The notes under the pieces: generated by a model
The model's database searches: none
What the model was told of the DNA's origin: nothing
What the model saw: the letters and a program-made list of their open reading frames with translations, nothing else
DNA from: Prevotella sp. P3-122
GTDB taxonomy: Bacteria > Bacteroidota > Bacteroidia > Bacteroidales > Bacteroidaceae
Assembly (NCBI RefSeq): GCF_002251365.1
Contig: NZ_NPJH01000002.1
Location: 59,282 to 123,281, forward strand
Length of the DNA: 64,000 nt
Direction: 5' to 3'
Shown here: positions 14,387 to 24,513 of the stretch, in pieces
How positions within the stretch are numbered: the stretch's first letter is position 1
Layout: each line of letters opens with the position of its first letter
Made by a program: the position numbers and the translations under genes

Positions 14387-16645
14387 TCAGTCGTCCATGA
14401 ACTTCTTTGCAGCCCTGAGCTGATGTCGCATGTTGCTGAGCAGCTGCTGGCTCTCCTGCAGGAGATTAAGGTATACGAGTGATATCTGGAGGTTGGCGTT
14501 GTGGGCCGACTGCATTCTGTCGATATGCTTCTTGCGCACAACCGACAGCTCGTTCTTGAGCTTGTCAGCCTCGGCAAGAACGTCGCGGTACTCGTCGAAA
14601 CGGCTGGTGGCGATACACGAGCTGGTATCGGTGAGCAATGCGTTGATGCGTGCCTGCAGCGGCTTGTACTCTGCAGCCAGCTCCTCTGGCAGAGGATTGA
14701 AATTGTTGTCGACATGCTCCTTTATGGGGTCGAGCATACGTATGAGCCCATAGATGTACTGCATGGAAGCGTTGACACCGACATGGAACCACGTGTTACG
14801 CTCGATGGCCATGTCAGCAGGTATGCGTCTCAGTGCGAGAGTCTCCTGCCTGCGCAGCTTCTTCAGCATCTCACGGTTCTTTCGCAAGTCGCGCGACACA
14901 CGGCGCAGCGAGCTTGGCTTGTTGTCTACCAGTCCGCTGATGATTTCATTATACTGGGCGAGAGTAAAGTCTGCCATCTGAGTCTGTACCCTGGAGACAT
15001 GCTTGCGCAGCAAGTCCCAAACGATTTCCGGGTCGCGGCTTCTCATCATCAGCCTGTAGGTGTCATCGCTGTCGGCAGTAGAGCTTTTCTTCTTGAAAGC
15101 CTTGTTGGAGCGCACGAGCACGAATACCACAAGGGCTATGAAGGCAAGCTGAACGAAAATTCCACCAAATCTCATGGCAAAGGCAACGACACCACCAACA
15201 GCAAAGGCCACACCGGCTGTGATGAACCATCCGCCAATGACGGATATCACTCCCGTAACACGGAACACGGCACTCTCACGGCTCCAGGCATGGTCGGCAA
15301 GGCTGGTACCCATGGCAACCATGAATGTGACGTAGGTCGTAGACAGCGGCAACTTGTAGTTTGTACCGATGGTGATAAGCATTGAGGCCAGCACAAGGTT
15401 GACGGCGGCACGGACCACGTCGAAGGCGGCGCCATTGTCGAGCACCACATCCTGCTGGTTGAAACGTCCGTCCACCCAACGGGAGACAGCTTTCAGAACT
15501 GGCACGCGAGAGGTAATGGAGCTTGTCCAGTCGGCAGTCTCCTGGCAGAACCTGACGATGCTTCGTGCAGCCTTGCTGCTTCCGAACATCTCGTCGCCCT
15601 CATCCTGACGGCTCAGGTCCACGCTGGTCTTGATGACGTTCTGCGCCTTCTTGGACGTAACCATGGCAAGAATCATTATCAGGCCCGCGCCAAGCAGGTA
15701 GAAAGGCGGTGTCTTGGCACTCTCCATGAGCGACGACATGAGGAAGGTGTCAGGCGTCATGCCTCCACCATTGGTTGTATAGTCAACGTATGAGTCGAGA
15801 CCAGCGAGAGGCACGCCGATGAAGTTGACGAGGTCGTTGCCCGCAAAAGCCATTGCAAGGGCAAAGGTTCCCATAAGGACAATGAAACGGAAAATGTTCA
15901 CACGCATGAGGTGAAGGAGCTGCATCACAAGGGTGCTGGCAACAAAGGTGCCCAGCAGCAGCAGGCTCATGTTGGCGCTAATCCACTCACGCACGTCATC
16001 CGAGATATATGGCGACTTGCCAAGACCCTTCAGGAATATGAAATAGGCCAGGGCCGTGAAGGCTATGCCTCCGAATACGGCTATAGAATAGCGTGAGTGC
16101 CTGCCATAATTAAAGGTAAAGACAACTCGCGATATCCACTGCACGATAACGCCAAAGAAGAAGGCCACGGCAACAGACACGAAGATAGCGATGATTACAG
16201 ACAAGGCCTTGTCGGTGTTCAGAAGGTCGGCGAATGCCAGCGACGGGTCGGCCGACATCTTCAGCAGGGCAATGGCAAACGTTCCGCCAAGGAGCTCGAA
16301 TACCAGAGACACCGTCGTGGAAGTAGGCATGCCAAGAGTGTTGAACATGTCAAGGACAATAACGTCGGTAACCATCACGGCAAGGAAGATTACCATCACC
16401 TCGTGGAACGAGTAATGCAGGGGGAGCATGATGCCATGACGCGTCACGTCCATCATGCCCGAGGACATCACGGCTCCGATAACGACACCGAGCGAAGCTA
16501 CAATCATCACCTTGCGGAAGGATGCCACCTTGGCACCGATGGCCGACTGGAGGAAATTGACGGCGTCGTTGCTCACACCGACGAAAAGGTCGAATACTGC
16601 CAGACATAGCAGGAAGACCACAATGATTAGATAAATTGTTTCCAT
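14387..16645 (-). CDS. pit: PiT-family inorganic phosphate transporter with PhoU-like C-terminal domain
   Basis: A 752-residue inner-membrane phosphate permease. The two inverted PiT signatures are visible: GVSNDAVNFLQSAIGAK near residue 26 with GMPTSTTVSLVFELLG near 105, and later GNDLVNFIGVPL with LPLSTTYVTFMVAMGTSL. About twelve hydrophobic helices reach to about residue 520. Residues from about 530 on are helical and charged (LRKHVSRVQTQMADFTLAQY onward) and resemble a PhoU-like helical bundle, a fusion common in Bacteroidetes. The start is the ATG at 16643-16645; the codon before it is a TTG. No pho regulators are adjacent. Confidence 0.9.
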   Translation of the reverse strand: METIYLIIVVFLLCLAVFDLFVGVSNDAVNFLQSAIGAKVASFRKVMIVASLGVVIGAVMSSGMMDVTRHGIMLPLHYSFHEVMVIFLAVMVTDVIVLDMFNTLGMPTSTTVSLVFELLGGTFAIALLKMSADPSLAFADLLNTDKALSVIIAIFVSVAVAFFFGVIVQWISRVVFTFNYGRHSRYSIAVFGGIAFTALAYFIFLKGLGKSPYISDDVREWISANMSLLLLGTFVASTLVMQLLHLMRVNIFRFIVLMGTFALAMAFAGNDLVNFIGVPLAGLDSYVDYTTNGGGMTPDTFLMSSLMESAKTPPFYLLGAGLIMILAMVTSKKAQNVIKTSVDLSRQDEGDEMFGSSKAARSIVRFCQETADWTSSITSRVPVLKAVSRWVDGRFNQQDVVLDNGAAFDVVRAAVNLVLASMLITIGTNYKLPLSTTYVTFMVAMGTSLADHAWSRESAVFRVTGVISVIGGWFITAGVAFAVGGVVAFAMRFGGIFVQLAFIALVVFVLVRSNKAFKKKSSTADSDDTYRLMMRSRDPEIVWDLLRKHVSRVQTQMADFTLAQYNEIISGLVDNKPSSLRRVSRDLRKNREMLKKLRRQETLALRRIPADMAIERNTWFHVGVNASMQYIYGLIRMLDPIKEHVDNNFNPLPEELAAEYKPLQARINALLTDTSSCIATSRFDEYRDVLAEADKLKNELSVVRKKHIDRMQSAHNANLQISLVYLNLLQESQQLLSNMRHQLRAAKKFMDD

Positions 16646-16803
16646 CAAACTGTTTTAATGATACTTAATTATTTTGCATGCAAAATTATCACCGCCATGT
16701 TACACGGAGTTTAAACAAGTATTACAATTGTGTTACAAGTCTTTTTTTTGCACGCGAAATGAATATTAACACTTATTATCTTCCATAATCCAACAATTAT
16801 TAG

Positions 16804-16811
16804 TAATTTTG
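16804..16811 (+). promoter_or_regulatory. -7 box of the serine acetyltransferase gene
   Basis: TAATTTTG, 33 bases before the ATG at 16845. No clear -33 partner is visible in the AT-rich upstream sequence. Confidence 0.45.
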
Positions 16812-16844
16812 TGCGCAATTATAATCGCGAGCAACATTACATAG

Positions 16845-17738
16845 ATGAGTACTCAGCAGCTGACTCACATACTGACACAAACAGTAGACACCCTTTCGGA
16901 AGAGAAATCGCTGAAAGGCCTGTTTCACCAACACACGGACGGAGACCCGCTTCCTTCAGGCAAGATGCTTGAAGATATCATTGATTTGTCAAGGGCAATA
17001 TTGTTCCCTGGATATTATGGCAAATCATCAGTAAATCTCAGTACAATAAAATACCAGATAGGCGTCAACGTGGAGAAACTCCACAAGTTGCTTACCGAAC
17101 AGGTGCTGGCCGGACTGTGCTTCGGCGAGGAAGATAACGGCCTGCGAAAAGATGCCACCGGAAGGCGGGAGGCAGCCGAGCAGATAGCCACGCGCCTTGT
17201 GGAAAAGCTCCCGGAGATAAGGAAGACGCTCGCCACGGACGTCACGGCAGCCTATTGCGGAGACCCCGCGGCAGAGAGCTACGCAGAGATTATAGCCTGC
17301 TATCCCGTCATCAAGGCTCTTACCAACTACCGTATAGCCCACGAGCTGCACCTGCTCGGCGTACCGCTCATTCCACGCATCATCACGGAGATGGCGCACT
17401 CGGAAACAGGTATAGACATCCATCCGCAGGCTACGATAGGTGAGTATTTCACCATTGACCACGGCACGGGAGTGGTTATCGGGGCGACCTGTATCATCGG
17501 CAACAACGTAAAGCTATACCAGGGAGTGACGCTCGGTGCCAAGAGCTTCCCCCTCGACGGCTACGGCAACCCGATAAAGGGCATACCACGCCACCCGATA
17601 CTGCAGGACAACGTGATAGTCTATGCCAACGCTACCATCCTCGGACGGGTAACCATCGGCGAGGGATGTGTGGTTGGAGCCAACGTGTGGGTGACAGAGG
17701 ACATGGAGCCTCAGACAACTAAGATAAACAAGAAATAA
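16845..17738 (+). CDS. cysE: Serine O-acetyltransferase (EpsC/CysE type)
   Basis: A 297-residue cytoplasmic enzyme that makes O-acetylserine from serine and acetyl-CoA, the first committed step of cysteine synthesis. The N-terminal helical domain covers about residues 1-190; it includes TNYRIAHELHLLGVPLIPRI. The C-terminal hexapeptide beta-helix holds GIDIHPQATIGEYFTIDHGT, the catalytic His of DHGTG, and GVTLGAKSF. Length and the long N-terminal domain match the EpsC subgroup. It diverges from the phosphate transporter and is followed after 38 bases by the RNA methyltransferase gene. Confidence 0.93.
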   Translation: MSTQQLTHILTQTVDTLSEEKSLKGLFHQHTDGDPLPSGKMLEDIIDLSRAILFPGYYGKSSVNLSTIKYQIGVNVEKLHKLLTEQVLAGLCFGEEDNGLRKDATGRREAAEQIATRLVEKLPEIRKTLATDVTAAYCGDPAAESYAEIIACYPVIKALTNYRIAHELHLLGVPLIPRIITEMAHSETGIDIHPQATIGEYFTIDHGTGVVIGATCIIGNNVKLYQGVTLGAKSFPLDGYGNPIKGIPRHPILQDNVIVYANATILGRVTIGEGCVVGANVWVTEDMEPQTTKINKK

Positions 17739-17776
17739 CACTTCAGAAACAACATTATTAAAACATATACAATAAT

Positions 17777-19321
17777 ATGGAATTCGAACTCATTGCCAAG
17801 ACATTCATGGGCTTAGAGCCTGTCCTGGCGCAGGAGCTCACCCAACTGGGTGCAAACAACGTGCAAATAGGAAGGAGAATGGTCTCGTTCTCCGGTGACA
17901 AGGAAATGATGTATCGTGCCAACTTCCAGTTGCACACGGCTATCCGCATCCTGAAACCAATACGCCACTTCAAGGCCAACTCGGCTGACGACGTGTACAA
18001 CGAGGTACAGACCATTGACTGGGCTGAGTATATTCCCGAGGGGAAGACATTCTCCGTAGACTCTGTGGTATACTCTGAGGAGTTCCGCAACTCACGCTTC
18101 GTCACATACAAGGTCAAGGACGCCATAGTTGACCAGTTCAGACAGAAAACCGGGACAAGACCCAACATATCAATAACAAACCCCGACATCAGGCTGCACA
18201 TACACATTGCCGAGGACAAGGCCACCCTGTGCCTTGACTCGAGCGGAGAGAGCCTGCACCGCAGGGGCTACAGGCAGGAGAGCGTGGAGGCCCCGCTCAA
18301 CGAGGTGCTCGCGGCAGGAATGATACTAATGTCGGGCTGGAAGGGAGACACTGACTTCATCGACCCTATGTGCGGCTCGGGAACACTGCTCATTGAGGCC
18401 GCACTGATAGCCAGGAATATCTCGCCGGGAGTGTTCCGCAAGGAATTCGCATTCGAGAAGTGGCCCGATTTCGACCAGGAACTTTTCGACACCATCTATA
18501 ACGACGACTCGCAGGAAAGGGAGTTCGCACACCACATTTACGGCTACGATGTAGACATGAAGGCCGTGAACACGGCAAGGCTCAACGTCAGGGCAGCAGG
18601 ACTTACCAAGGACATAACCGTTGACCAGCAGGACTTCAAGGACTTCACGCAACCGGCCGAGAAGTCGATAATCATTACCAACCCTCCTTACGGCGAGCGC
18701 ATCTCCACCCCCAACCTCCTTGCCACATACAAGATGATTGGCGAGAGGCTGAAGCACGCCTTCACTGGCAACGACGCCTGGATATTGAGCTACCGCGAGG
18801 AATGTTTCGAGCAGATAGGACTAAAGCCTTCTATAAAGATACCTGTCTTCAACGGCTCACTGGAATGCGAGTTCAGAAGATACTCCATGTTTGACGGCAA
18901 GTTCAAGGAGTTCCGCTCTGAGGGCGGCATCGTCAAGACGGAGAGGGACAAGGCCGAGATGGCGCAGAAGCACAGGTTCAAGAAAAACCGGGAGTTCAAG
19001 GAGAGGATTACTGCCGAGGAGGAGAACGAGGGCAGCGACATCAGGTCGTTCAAGTTCCTGTCCTTGGAGAGGCAGAAGGAGCGCAAGGAAGACAAGGCTC
19101 CACGCTTTGGACGCCGCCAGCATGACAGCGAGGACAGAGGCGAGGGACGCCGCTTCGGCAAGGGACGCGACGAGAAAACGTTCGGCAAAGGCGACCGCAA
19201 GGGCGGAAAGGACAACAAATGGGGTGCCAAGGGCGACCGCAAGTTTGGCCAGGACGACAGAAAGGGCCGCAAGGGAGGAAAGAAGAACTTTAAAGATAAC
19301 GGTTTCGACTATGACGACTAA
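17777..19321 (+). CDS. THUMP-domain class I RNA methyltransferase (RlmL-like)
   Basis: A 514-residue enzyme expected to methylate a guanine N2 of 23S rRNA using S-adenosylmethionine. The N-terminal THUMP domain spans about residues 40-155. The SAM-binding part contains DPMCGSGTLLIEAALIARNI and the catalytic TNPPYGER (about residues 297-304). From about residue 395 the chain becomes a low-complexity tail rich in Lys, Arg, Asp and Gly (FGKGDRKGGKDNKWG and similar), probably disordered and RNA-binding; such tails are common in Bacteroidetes homologues. Its last 11 bases overlap the next gene. Confidence 0.9.
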   Translation: MEFELIAKTFMGLEPVLAQELTQLGANNVQIGRRMVSFSGDKEMMYRANFQLHTAIRILKPIRHFKANSADDVYNEVQTIDWAEYIPEGKTFSVDSVVYSEEFRNSRFVTYKVKDAIVDQFRQKTGTRPNISITNPDIRLHIHIAEDKATLCLDSSGESLHRRGYRQESVEAPLNEVLAAGMILMSGWKGDTDFIDPMCGSGTLLIEAALIARNISPGVFRKEFAFEKWPDFDQELFDTIYNDDSQEREFAHHIYGYDVDMKAVNTARLNVRAAGLTKDITVDQQDFKDFTQPAEKSIIITNPPYGERISTPNLLATYKMIGERLKHAFTGNDAWILSYREECFEQIGLKPSIKIPVFNGSLECEFRRYSMFDGKFKEFRSEGGIVKTERDKAEMAQKHRFKKNREFKERITAEEENEGSDIRSFKFLSLERQKERKEDKAPRFGRRQHDSEDRGEGRRFGKGRDEKTFGKGDRKGGKDNKWGAKGDRKFGQDDRKGRKGGKKNFKDNGFDYDD

Positions 19322-21467
19322 GACTCTGAGACTGTTGGCCAAGATACTGTTTCTGACCATGATACCGATTAGCGCATCAGCACAGACAAGGCAATTCACA
19401 CTGGAGGACCTGAACTATGGCGGCAACAACTACCGCAACATGGTTCCAAAGAACAAGTTCACGACATGGTGGGGCGACGAGCTGATACACCTGGATGTTG
19501 AGGAATGTCTCATCGTTGACAAGAAAAGCGGCCGGGAGAAGACGCTGCTCACTCTTGAGAACGCCAAGGCCTGGTCGGGACTGAAGGTCAGGAGCCTGCT
19601 CTATGCCCAATTCCCCTATGCCGACCGGCCTCTCGTATTGCTCTCTGACGGCAAGGAGAGGGCACTCGTAGACTGGAAGACCGGCAAGACCACATGGAAA
19701 GGCAGCGTGAGCGGCAGCGACACCGAGGAATGGAACAGGGCATCGAAGGCATCGGCATTTGTCAAGGACAACCAGCTCTATGTTTGCGACGGAAGCGGCA
19801 ACACCCGCCAGCTGACCACAGACGGAAGCAGGGACATAGTATATGGGCAAAGCGTACACCGCAACGAGTTCGGCATAGAGGGAGGGCTCTTCTGGAGTCC
19901 GGACGGCAACAGGCTCGCCTTCTACCGCATGGACCAGAGCATGGTAACCGACTATCCGCTGGTAGACATTGACACAAGAGTGGCCGAACAGGCACCGGAG
20001 AAATACCCCATGGCAGGAATGGCATCCCACAAAGTAACGGTAGGTGTCTACGACCTGACTACGGGGAACACCGTTTACCTGAAAGCAGGAGACCCTACGG
20101 ACAGGTATTTCACGAACATCAGCTGGAGCCCGGACAGCAAGACCATATACATGTTCGAGCTAAACCGCGACCAAAACGACTGCCGTCTCGTCAGCTACGA
20201 TGCCAGCAACGGAGAGAAGAAGGCCGAGCTGTACAGGGAGCAGGACGACAAATATGTAGAGCCACAGCATCCCATAGCCTTCCTGCCCTGGGACTGCACT
20301 AAGTTCGTGATGCAAAGCCAGAAGGACGGCTACAACCATCTGTATCTCCTCGACGCCAATGGCAAGGAGATTAGGCAGATAACAAAAGGCAACTGGGTGG
20401 TGATGGACATGCTTGGCTTCAATACTAAGGAAAAGACAATAGTGTACTCGTCAAACCAGATAAGCCCCATCCAGCGAAACACCTTCGCCATAACCGTTGA
20501 CGGAGCCAAGACCAGGCAGCTTGACAACGGCAAGGGCTACCACTATGCCTCGCTGAGCGGCAAGAGCGGGTATATTCTCGACAGATATTCAGAGCCGGAT
20601 GTGCCACGTGCCATCGACATAGCACCGACAACCATAAAGGCGAAGAACAAGCCACTGGCCTACTTCAGGGCTGACAATCCATGGAAAGACTATGCGGTAC
20701 CAGAATATTCATGCGGAAGCATCAAGGCTGCTGACGGCACAACAGACCTGTTCTACAGGATGGTGAAGCCCGTGAATTTTGACGAGACTAAGAAATATCC
20801 CACCATTATATATGTATATGGCGGACCGCACGCACACAATGTAGATGCCACCTGGCACTATGGCAGCAGGGGATGGGAAACCTACATGGCACAGAAGGGC
20901 TACCTGCTGTTCATCCTCGACAACAGAGGAAGCGAGAACAGGGGCAAGGACTTCGAGCAGGCTACTTTCAGGCATCTCGGACAGGAGGAGATGAAAGACC
21001 AGATGAAGGGTGTGGAATATCTGAAATCTCTTCCCTACGTCGACGAGGCGCGTATTGGCGTGCACGGCTGGAGCTTTGGAGGTTTCATGACAACATCCCT
21101 CATGACCAACTACCCGGACGTGTTCAAGGTAGGAGTAGCCGGAGGCCCTGTGATAGACTGGAAATGGTACGAGGTGATGTATGGTGAGCGATATATGGAC
21201 ACACCGGAAAGCAATCCGGAGGGATATGCCCAGACAAGCCTCATCAGCAAGGCCAAGAACCTAAAGGGCAAACTGCAGATAATCATTGGACTAAACGACC
21301 CCGTAGTGGTTCCCCAGCATGCTCTTTCGTTCATCAAGGAGTGCATACTGCAAGGCACACAACCCGACTTCTTCGTCTATCCCGGTGAGCCACACAACAT
21401 GCGAGGCCACCAGAGCACACACCTGCACGAGCGCATATCGCAGTATTTCGATGACTACCTGAAGTAA
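19311..21467 (+). CDS. Secreted S9-family dipeptidyl peptidase (DPP IV-like)
   Basis: A 718-residue exported serine peptidase that should remove N-terminal dipeptides, often X-Pro. The start is the ATG at 19311, giving a signal peptide (LLAKILFLTMIPISASAQ). The frame is open far upstream only because the preceding gene's repetitive tail happens to lack stops in this frame. An eight-bladed propeller (about 60-470; FWSPDGNRLAFYRMD is typical of DPP IV) precedes the hydrolase domain. The catalytic triad is S588 (GWSFGGF), D663 (NDPVV) and H695 (EPHNM). It overlaps the methyltransferase gene by 11 bases. It likely works with the peptidase gene that follows. Confidence 0.92.
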   Translation: MTTKTLRLLAKILFLTMIPISASAQTRQFTLEDLNYGGNNYRNMVPKNKFTTWWGDELIHLDVEECLIVDKKSGREKTLLTLENAKAWSGLKVRSLLYAQFPYADRPLVLLSDGKERALVDWKTGKTTWKGSVSGSDTEEWNRASKASAFVKDNQLYVCDGSGNTRQLTTDGSRDIVYGQSVHRNEFGIEGGLFWSPDGNRLAFYRMDQSMVTDYPLVDIDTRVAEQAPEKYPMAGMASHKVTVGVYDLTTGNTVYLKAGDPTDRYFTNISWSPDSKTIYMFELNRDQNDCRLVSYDASNGEKKAELYREQDDKYVEPQHPIAFLPWDCTKFVMQSQKDGYNHLYLLDANGKEIRQITKGNWVVMDMLGFNTKEKTIVYSSNQISPIQRNTFAITVDGAKTRQLDNGKGYHYASLSGKSGYILDRYSEPDVPRAIDIAPTTIKAKNKPLAYFRADNPWKDYAVPEYSCGSIKAADGTTDLFYRMVKPVNFDETKKYPTIIYVYGGPHAHNVDATWHYGSRGWETYMAQKGYLLFILDNRGSENRGKDFEQATFRHLGQEEMKDQMKGVEYLKSLPYVDEARIGVHGWSFGGFMTTSLMTNYPDVFKVGVAGGPVIDWKWYEVMYGERYMDTPESNPEGYAQTSLISKAKNLKGKLQIIIGLNDPVVVPQHALSFIKECILQGTQPDFFVYPGEPHNMRGHQSTHLHERISQYFDDYLK

Positions 21468-21521
21468 GGTTTTTTTTCAGAAGACTATAATTTCACAGCA
21501 AGACCATAATCAGACAAAGAT

Positions 21522-22829
21522 ATGACGAACAGCTTACGTAAGACAGCATGGCTTCTGCTATTCCTGCTGCTGCCATTGCAATCCATAGCATTCGACAAGG
21601 CCGTAATGGACCGGCTTGCCGCCCTGCCCGGTATCAGCAAGGTGGAACCTCTTGAGAGCGAGGCTTATCAGGACAAATACGTGATGTTCATAAAACAGCA
21701 GGTTGCCCATGACGATGCCTCTGTGGGGACCTTCGACCAGCGGCTCATAGTATGCCACGTGGGCTTCGACCGTCCGACCATCCTTGTCACGGAAGGCTAC
21801 TATGCCCACTACGCACTCCGGAAGGGATATCAGGAGGAGCTGTCAAAAATACTCAACGCCAATGTCATTACTGTTGAGTACAGATACTTTGCCGAGTCGG
21901 TGCCGCAGCCATGCAACTGGGACTACCTCACGGTAGAGAACTCACTTTACGACCTGCACAACGTCAACATGACATTCAGGCAGGCCTACAGCGGCAAGTG
22001 GATAGCCTCCGGTATCAGCAAGGGCGGACAGACCACGATGTTCTACAGGGCTTTCTTCCCTGACGACGTGGATGTCTCCGTGCCATACGTCGCTCCCCTG
22101 AACAAGAGCACCGAGGACGGACGCCACGAGCCTTTCCTGTCGAAGACTGTGGGAACGAAAGCTGACAGAAAACAGATTGCCGACTTCCAGACAGAGCTGT
22201 GCAAGCGGAAGCATGCGCTCATGCCTATGCTCCGCAGCCACTGCGAGAAGCGTGGCTACACATTCCGCGTACCCGTAGAGGACATCTTCGACTATATGGT
22301 CTTGGAATATCCGTTTGCCATCTGGCAATGGGGCACGCCGTTGAGCGACATCCCGTCAGTAACGGCAGACGACAAGACCCTCTTCGACCACCTGCTGAAA
22401 ATCAACGAGCCAGACTACTTCGCCGAGCAGTCGCCGTTCCTTCCCTTTAACGTGCAGGCAGCAAGAGAACTGGGCTACTATGGCTATGACATGAAACCTT
22501 TCAGGAAATATTTCTCCATAAAGACTACGGAGGACTACCTGCACAGGATAATGCTTCCGGCAGAGTTTGCCAACGTGAGGTTTGACAAGACCCTGTACAA
22601 CAGGACTATGAAGTTCCTTAAGGAGAACGACCCAAGGATGATATACATCTACGGAAGCATAGACCCCTGGAGCGCATCGGGCGTTGCAGGGCTGAAATTC
22701 CTGAAGAACAAACATAATATTAAGGTATATATGCTTGAAGGCGGAAGCCACAGGACAAGAATAAACTCCTTTGCCGAGCCCGAAAGAGAAGAGATAATCT
22801 CTACGCTGAAAGCCTGGCTCGGGATGTGA
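21522..22829 (+). CDS. Secreted serine peptidase of the S28/S37 (PS-10) type
   Basis: A 435-residue exported alpha/beta-hydrolase peptidase. A signal peptide (LLLFLLLPLQSIAF) is followed by the hydrolase core with the nucleophile elbow GISKGGQT (S166), an aromatic oxyanion region VEYRYFAES, and late IYGSIDPWSASG and EGGSHRTR segments that probably supply Asp and His. This family removes tripeptides or proline-containing peptides. It is 54 bases after the DPP IV-like gene, so the two probably act on the same peptide pool in the periplasm or outside. S28 versus S37 assignment is by eye. Confidence 0.82.
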   Translation: MTNSLRKTAWLLLFLLLPLQSIAFDKAVMDRLAALPGISKVEPLESEAYQDKYVMFIKQQVAHDDASVGTFDQRLIVCHVGFDRPTILVTEGYYAHYALRKGYQEELSKILNANVITVEYRYFAESVPQPCNWDYLTVENSLYDLHNVNMTFRQAYSGKWIASGISKGGQTTMFYRAFFPDDVDVSVPYVAPLNKSTEDGRHEPFLSKTVGTKADRKQIADFQTELCKRKHALMPMLRSHCEKRGYTFRVPVEDIFDYMVLEYPFAIWQWGTPLSDIPSVTADDKTLFDHLLKINEPDYFAEQSPFLPFNVQAARELGYYGYDMKPFRKYFSIKTTEDYLHRIMLPAEFANVRFDKTLYNRTMKFLKENDPRMIYIYGSIDPWSASGVAGLKFLKNKHNIKVYMLEGGSHRTRINSFAEPEREEIISTLKAWLGM

Positions 22830-22852
22830 GCAAGTACAGAAGGATGATAAGA

Positions 22853-23000
22853 GACAATTCTTTTGCAAACGAGAGCAGAGCCAAACTTGTTTGAGCTATG
22901 CCGAGTGCAGCTAAAGAATCGACGAAGACAATTCCTTTGCAAACGAGAGCAGAGCCAAACTTGTTTGAGCTATGCCGAGTGCAGCTAAAGAATCGACGAA
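22853..23000. repeat. Two tandem copies of a 74-bp unit
   Basis: Copies at 22853-22926 and 22927-23000 differ at one base (TTCTTTTG versus TTCCTTTG). Each holds the palindrome CAAACTTGTTTG. Both are non-coding, between the S28/S37 peptidase and purD. Confidence 0.92.
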
Positions 23001-23082
23001 GTCAATAGTAAAAGCCTGGCTTAAACATACGTCATTTATCTCCCTTTATCTCCTCTTTATCTCCTCTTAACTACTTGCTAAA

Positions 23083-23117
23083 ATCAATAATCAGTAATCA
23101 ATCATCAGTAATCAATC
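23083..23117. repeat. Short heptamer array, 5 units
   Basis: Five 7-base units (ATCAATA, ATCAGTA, ATCAATC, ATCAGTA, ATCAATC), the same family as the arrays at 11739 and 12644, ending 20 bases before the purD start. Confidence 0.85.
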
Positions 23118-23137
23118 ATCACAACAACATAGAAATC

Positions 23138-24406
23138 ATGAGAATACTATTGTTAGGAAGTGGCGGCAGGGAGCACGCCCTGGCATGGAAGATTGCACAA
23201 AGCAAGAAAGTGGAGAAGCTCTTCATTGCCCCTGGTAACGCTGGCACAGGCAACTGCGGAGAGAATGTTGCCATTGGAGTAAACGACTTCGACAAGCTGA
23301 AGGACTTTGCGTTGGAAAACAAAGTCGACATGGTTGTCGTGGGACCTGAAGACCCACTGGTGAACGGCATCTACGATGCCTTCAAGACCGACGGGCGCAC
23401 TAACGGAATACCCGTAATAGGCCCATCAAAACAGGGTGCCGTGCTTGAGGGCAGCAAGGACTTCGCCAAAGCATTCATGGCACGACACAACATTCCGACA
23501 GCACGCTATCAGACATTCAACGGTACGAACATTGAGGAGGGACTAAAGTTTCTTGAGACACTCAAGGCACCATACGTGCTCAAGGCCGACGGACTGTGCG
23601 CAGGCAAGGGAGTGCTAATTGTACCAACCCTCGACGAGGCCAAGAAGGAGTTTAGGGAGATGCTCGGCGGAATGTTCGGCAACGCCTCTGCCAATGTCGT
23701 AATCGAGGAGTTCCTTAGCGGCATCGAGTGCTCGGTATTCGTCCTCACCGATGGCAAGAACTACAAGATACTGCCAGAGGCAAAAGACTACAAGAGAATA
23801 GGTGAGCACGATACCGGACTCAACACTGGCGGCATGGGCAGCGTAACGCCTGTACCATTTGCGACGCCGGAATGGATGAGGAAGGTTGAGGACAGGATAA
23901 TCCGCCCTACCGTCGACGGACTGGCAGAAGAAGGTATCGACTACAAGGGATTCATATTCTTCGGACTGATTAATGTAGACGGAGAGCCAATGGTTATCGA
24001 ATACAACTGCCGAATGGGCGACCCGGAGACAGAAAGTGTCATGCTGAGACTGAAAAGCGACATCGTCGACCTGTTCGAGGGTGTTGCCAATGGCGACCTT
24101 GCCGACCGTACCATAGAATTTGACGAGCGCGCAGCAGTATGCGTGATGCTTGTCAGCGGCGGATATCCAGAGGCTTACAAGAAGGGCTATGCCATAAGTG
24201 GGCTTGACAAAGTGGAAGGCAGCATCGTTTTCCACAGCGGTACCGCGCTAAAGGATGGCACCGTTGTCACGAATGGTGGAAGGGTTATTGCAGTAAGCTC
24301 ATACGGCAAAGACAAGGAAGAGGCTCTGCGGAAAAGTTTCGAAGAGGCACAGAAGATAGAGTTCACCGACAAATACTTCCGTCGGGACATCGGACAGGAC
24401 TTGTAA
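23138..24406 (+). CDS. purD: Phosphoribosylamine-glycine ligase
   Basis: A 422-residue ATP-grasp ligase that makes glycinamide ribonucleotide in purine synthesis. The start is the ATG at 23138 ([20 protein letters not shown]), the standard N terminus; an upstream in-frame ATG at 23075 would put 21 residues across the heptamer repeats. Visible motifs: [41 protein letters not shown], the [15 protein letters not shown] loop ([12 protein letters not shown]) and [12 protein letters not shown]. Full length. It is not in a visible pur operon. A strong hairpin follows at 24434-24474. Confidence 0.96.
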   Translation: MRILLLGSGGREHALAWKIAQSKKVEKLFIAPGNAGTGNCGENVAIGVNDFDKLKDFALENKVDMVVVGPEDPLVNGIYDAFKTDGRTNGIPVIGPSKQGAVLEGSKDFAKAFMARHNIPTARYQTFNGTNIEEGLKFLETLKAPYVLKADGLCAGKGVLIVPTLDEAKKEFREMLGGMFGNASANVVIEEFLSGIECSVFVLTDGKNYKILPEAKDYKRIGEHDTGLNTGGMGSVTPVPFATPEWMRKVEDRIIRPTVDGLAEEGIDYKGFIFFGLINVDGEPMVIEYNCRMGDPETESVMLRLKSDIVDLFEGVANGDLADRTIEFDERAAVCVMLVSGGYPEAYKKGYAISGLDKVEGSIVFHSGTALKDGTVVTNGGRVIAVSSYGKDKEEALRKSFEEAQKIEFTDKYFRRDIGQDL

Positions 24407-24433
24407 CATCAGCCTCGCCGAAGACTTCATACT

Positions 24434-24474
24434 CACGCCCTCCTGCCCCAGCTCGCTCGTGGCAGGAGGGTGTG
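24434..24474. other. Strong GC-rich hairpin downstream of purD
   Basis: A 14-bp stem (24434-24447 with 24461-24474, one G-U pair) and a 13-base loop, without a T tract. It may stabilise or attenuate the transcript between purD and the next gene. Confidence 0.6.
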
Positions 24475-24513
24475 GCAACATGACAAACAAGGACTTACAC
24501 TTTGGTAGGACAC

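Larger units (their letters stand above)
22830..23137. other. Gene-free interval with tandem and heptamer repeats
   Basis: No gene is seen. It contains two 74-base tandem copies (22853-23000), short TTTATCTCC-type repeats (about 23036-23070) and a heptamer array (23083-23117) leading to purD. Confidence 0.7.

Noticed and set aside
14501..15385. A 294-codon plus-strand frame opposite the phosphate transporter
   Set aside because: The transporter on the minus strand has all PiT signatures; the plus frame is His/Gly-rich shadow sequence.
18891..19310. A 140-codon upstream extension of the DPP IV-like frame
   Set aside because: It overlaps the Lys/Gly/Asp-rich tail of the RNA methyltransferase and is Arg/Ser-rich nonsense; the signal peptide begins at 19311.
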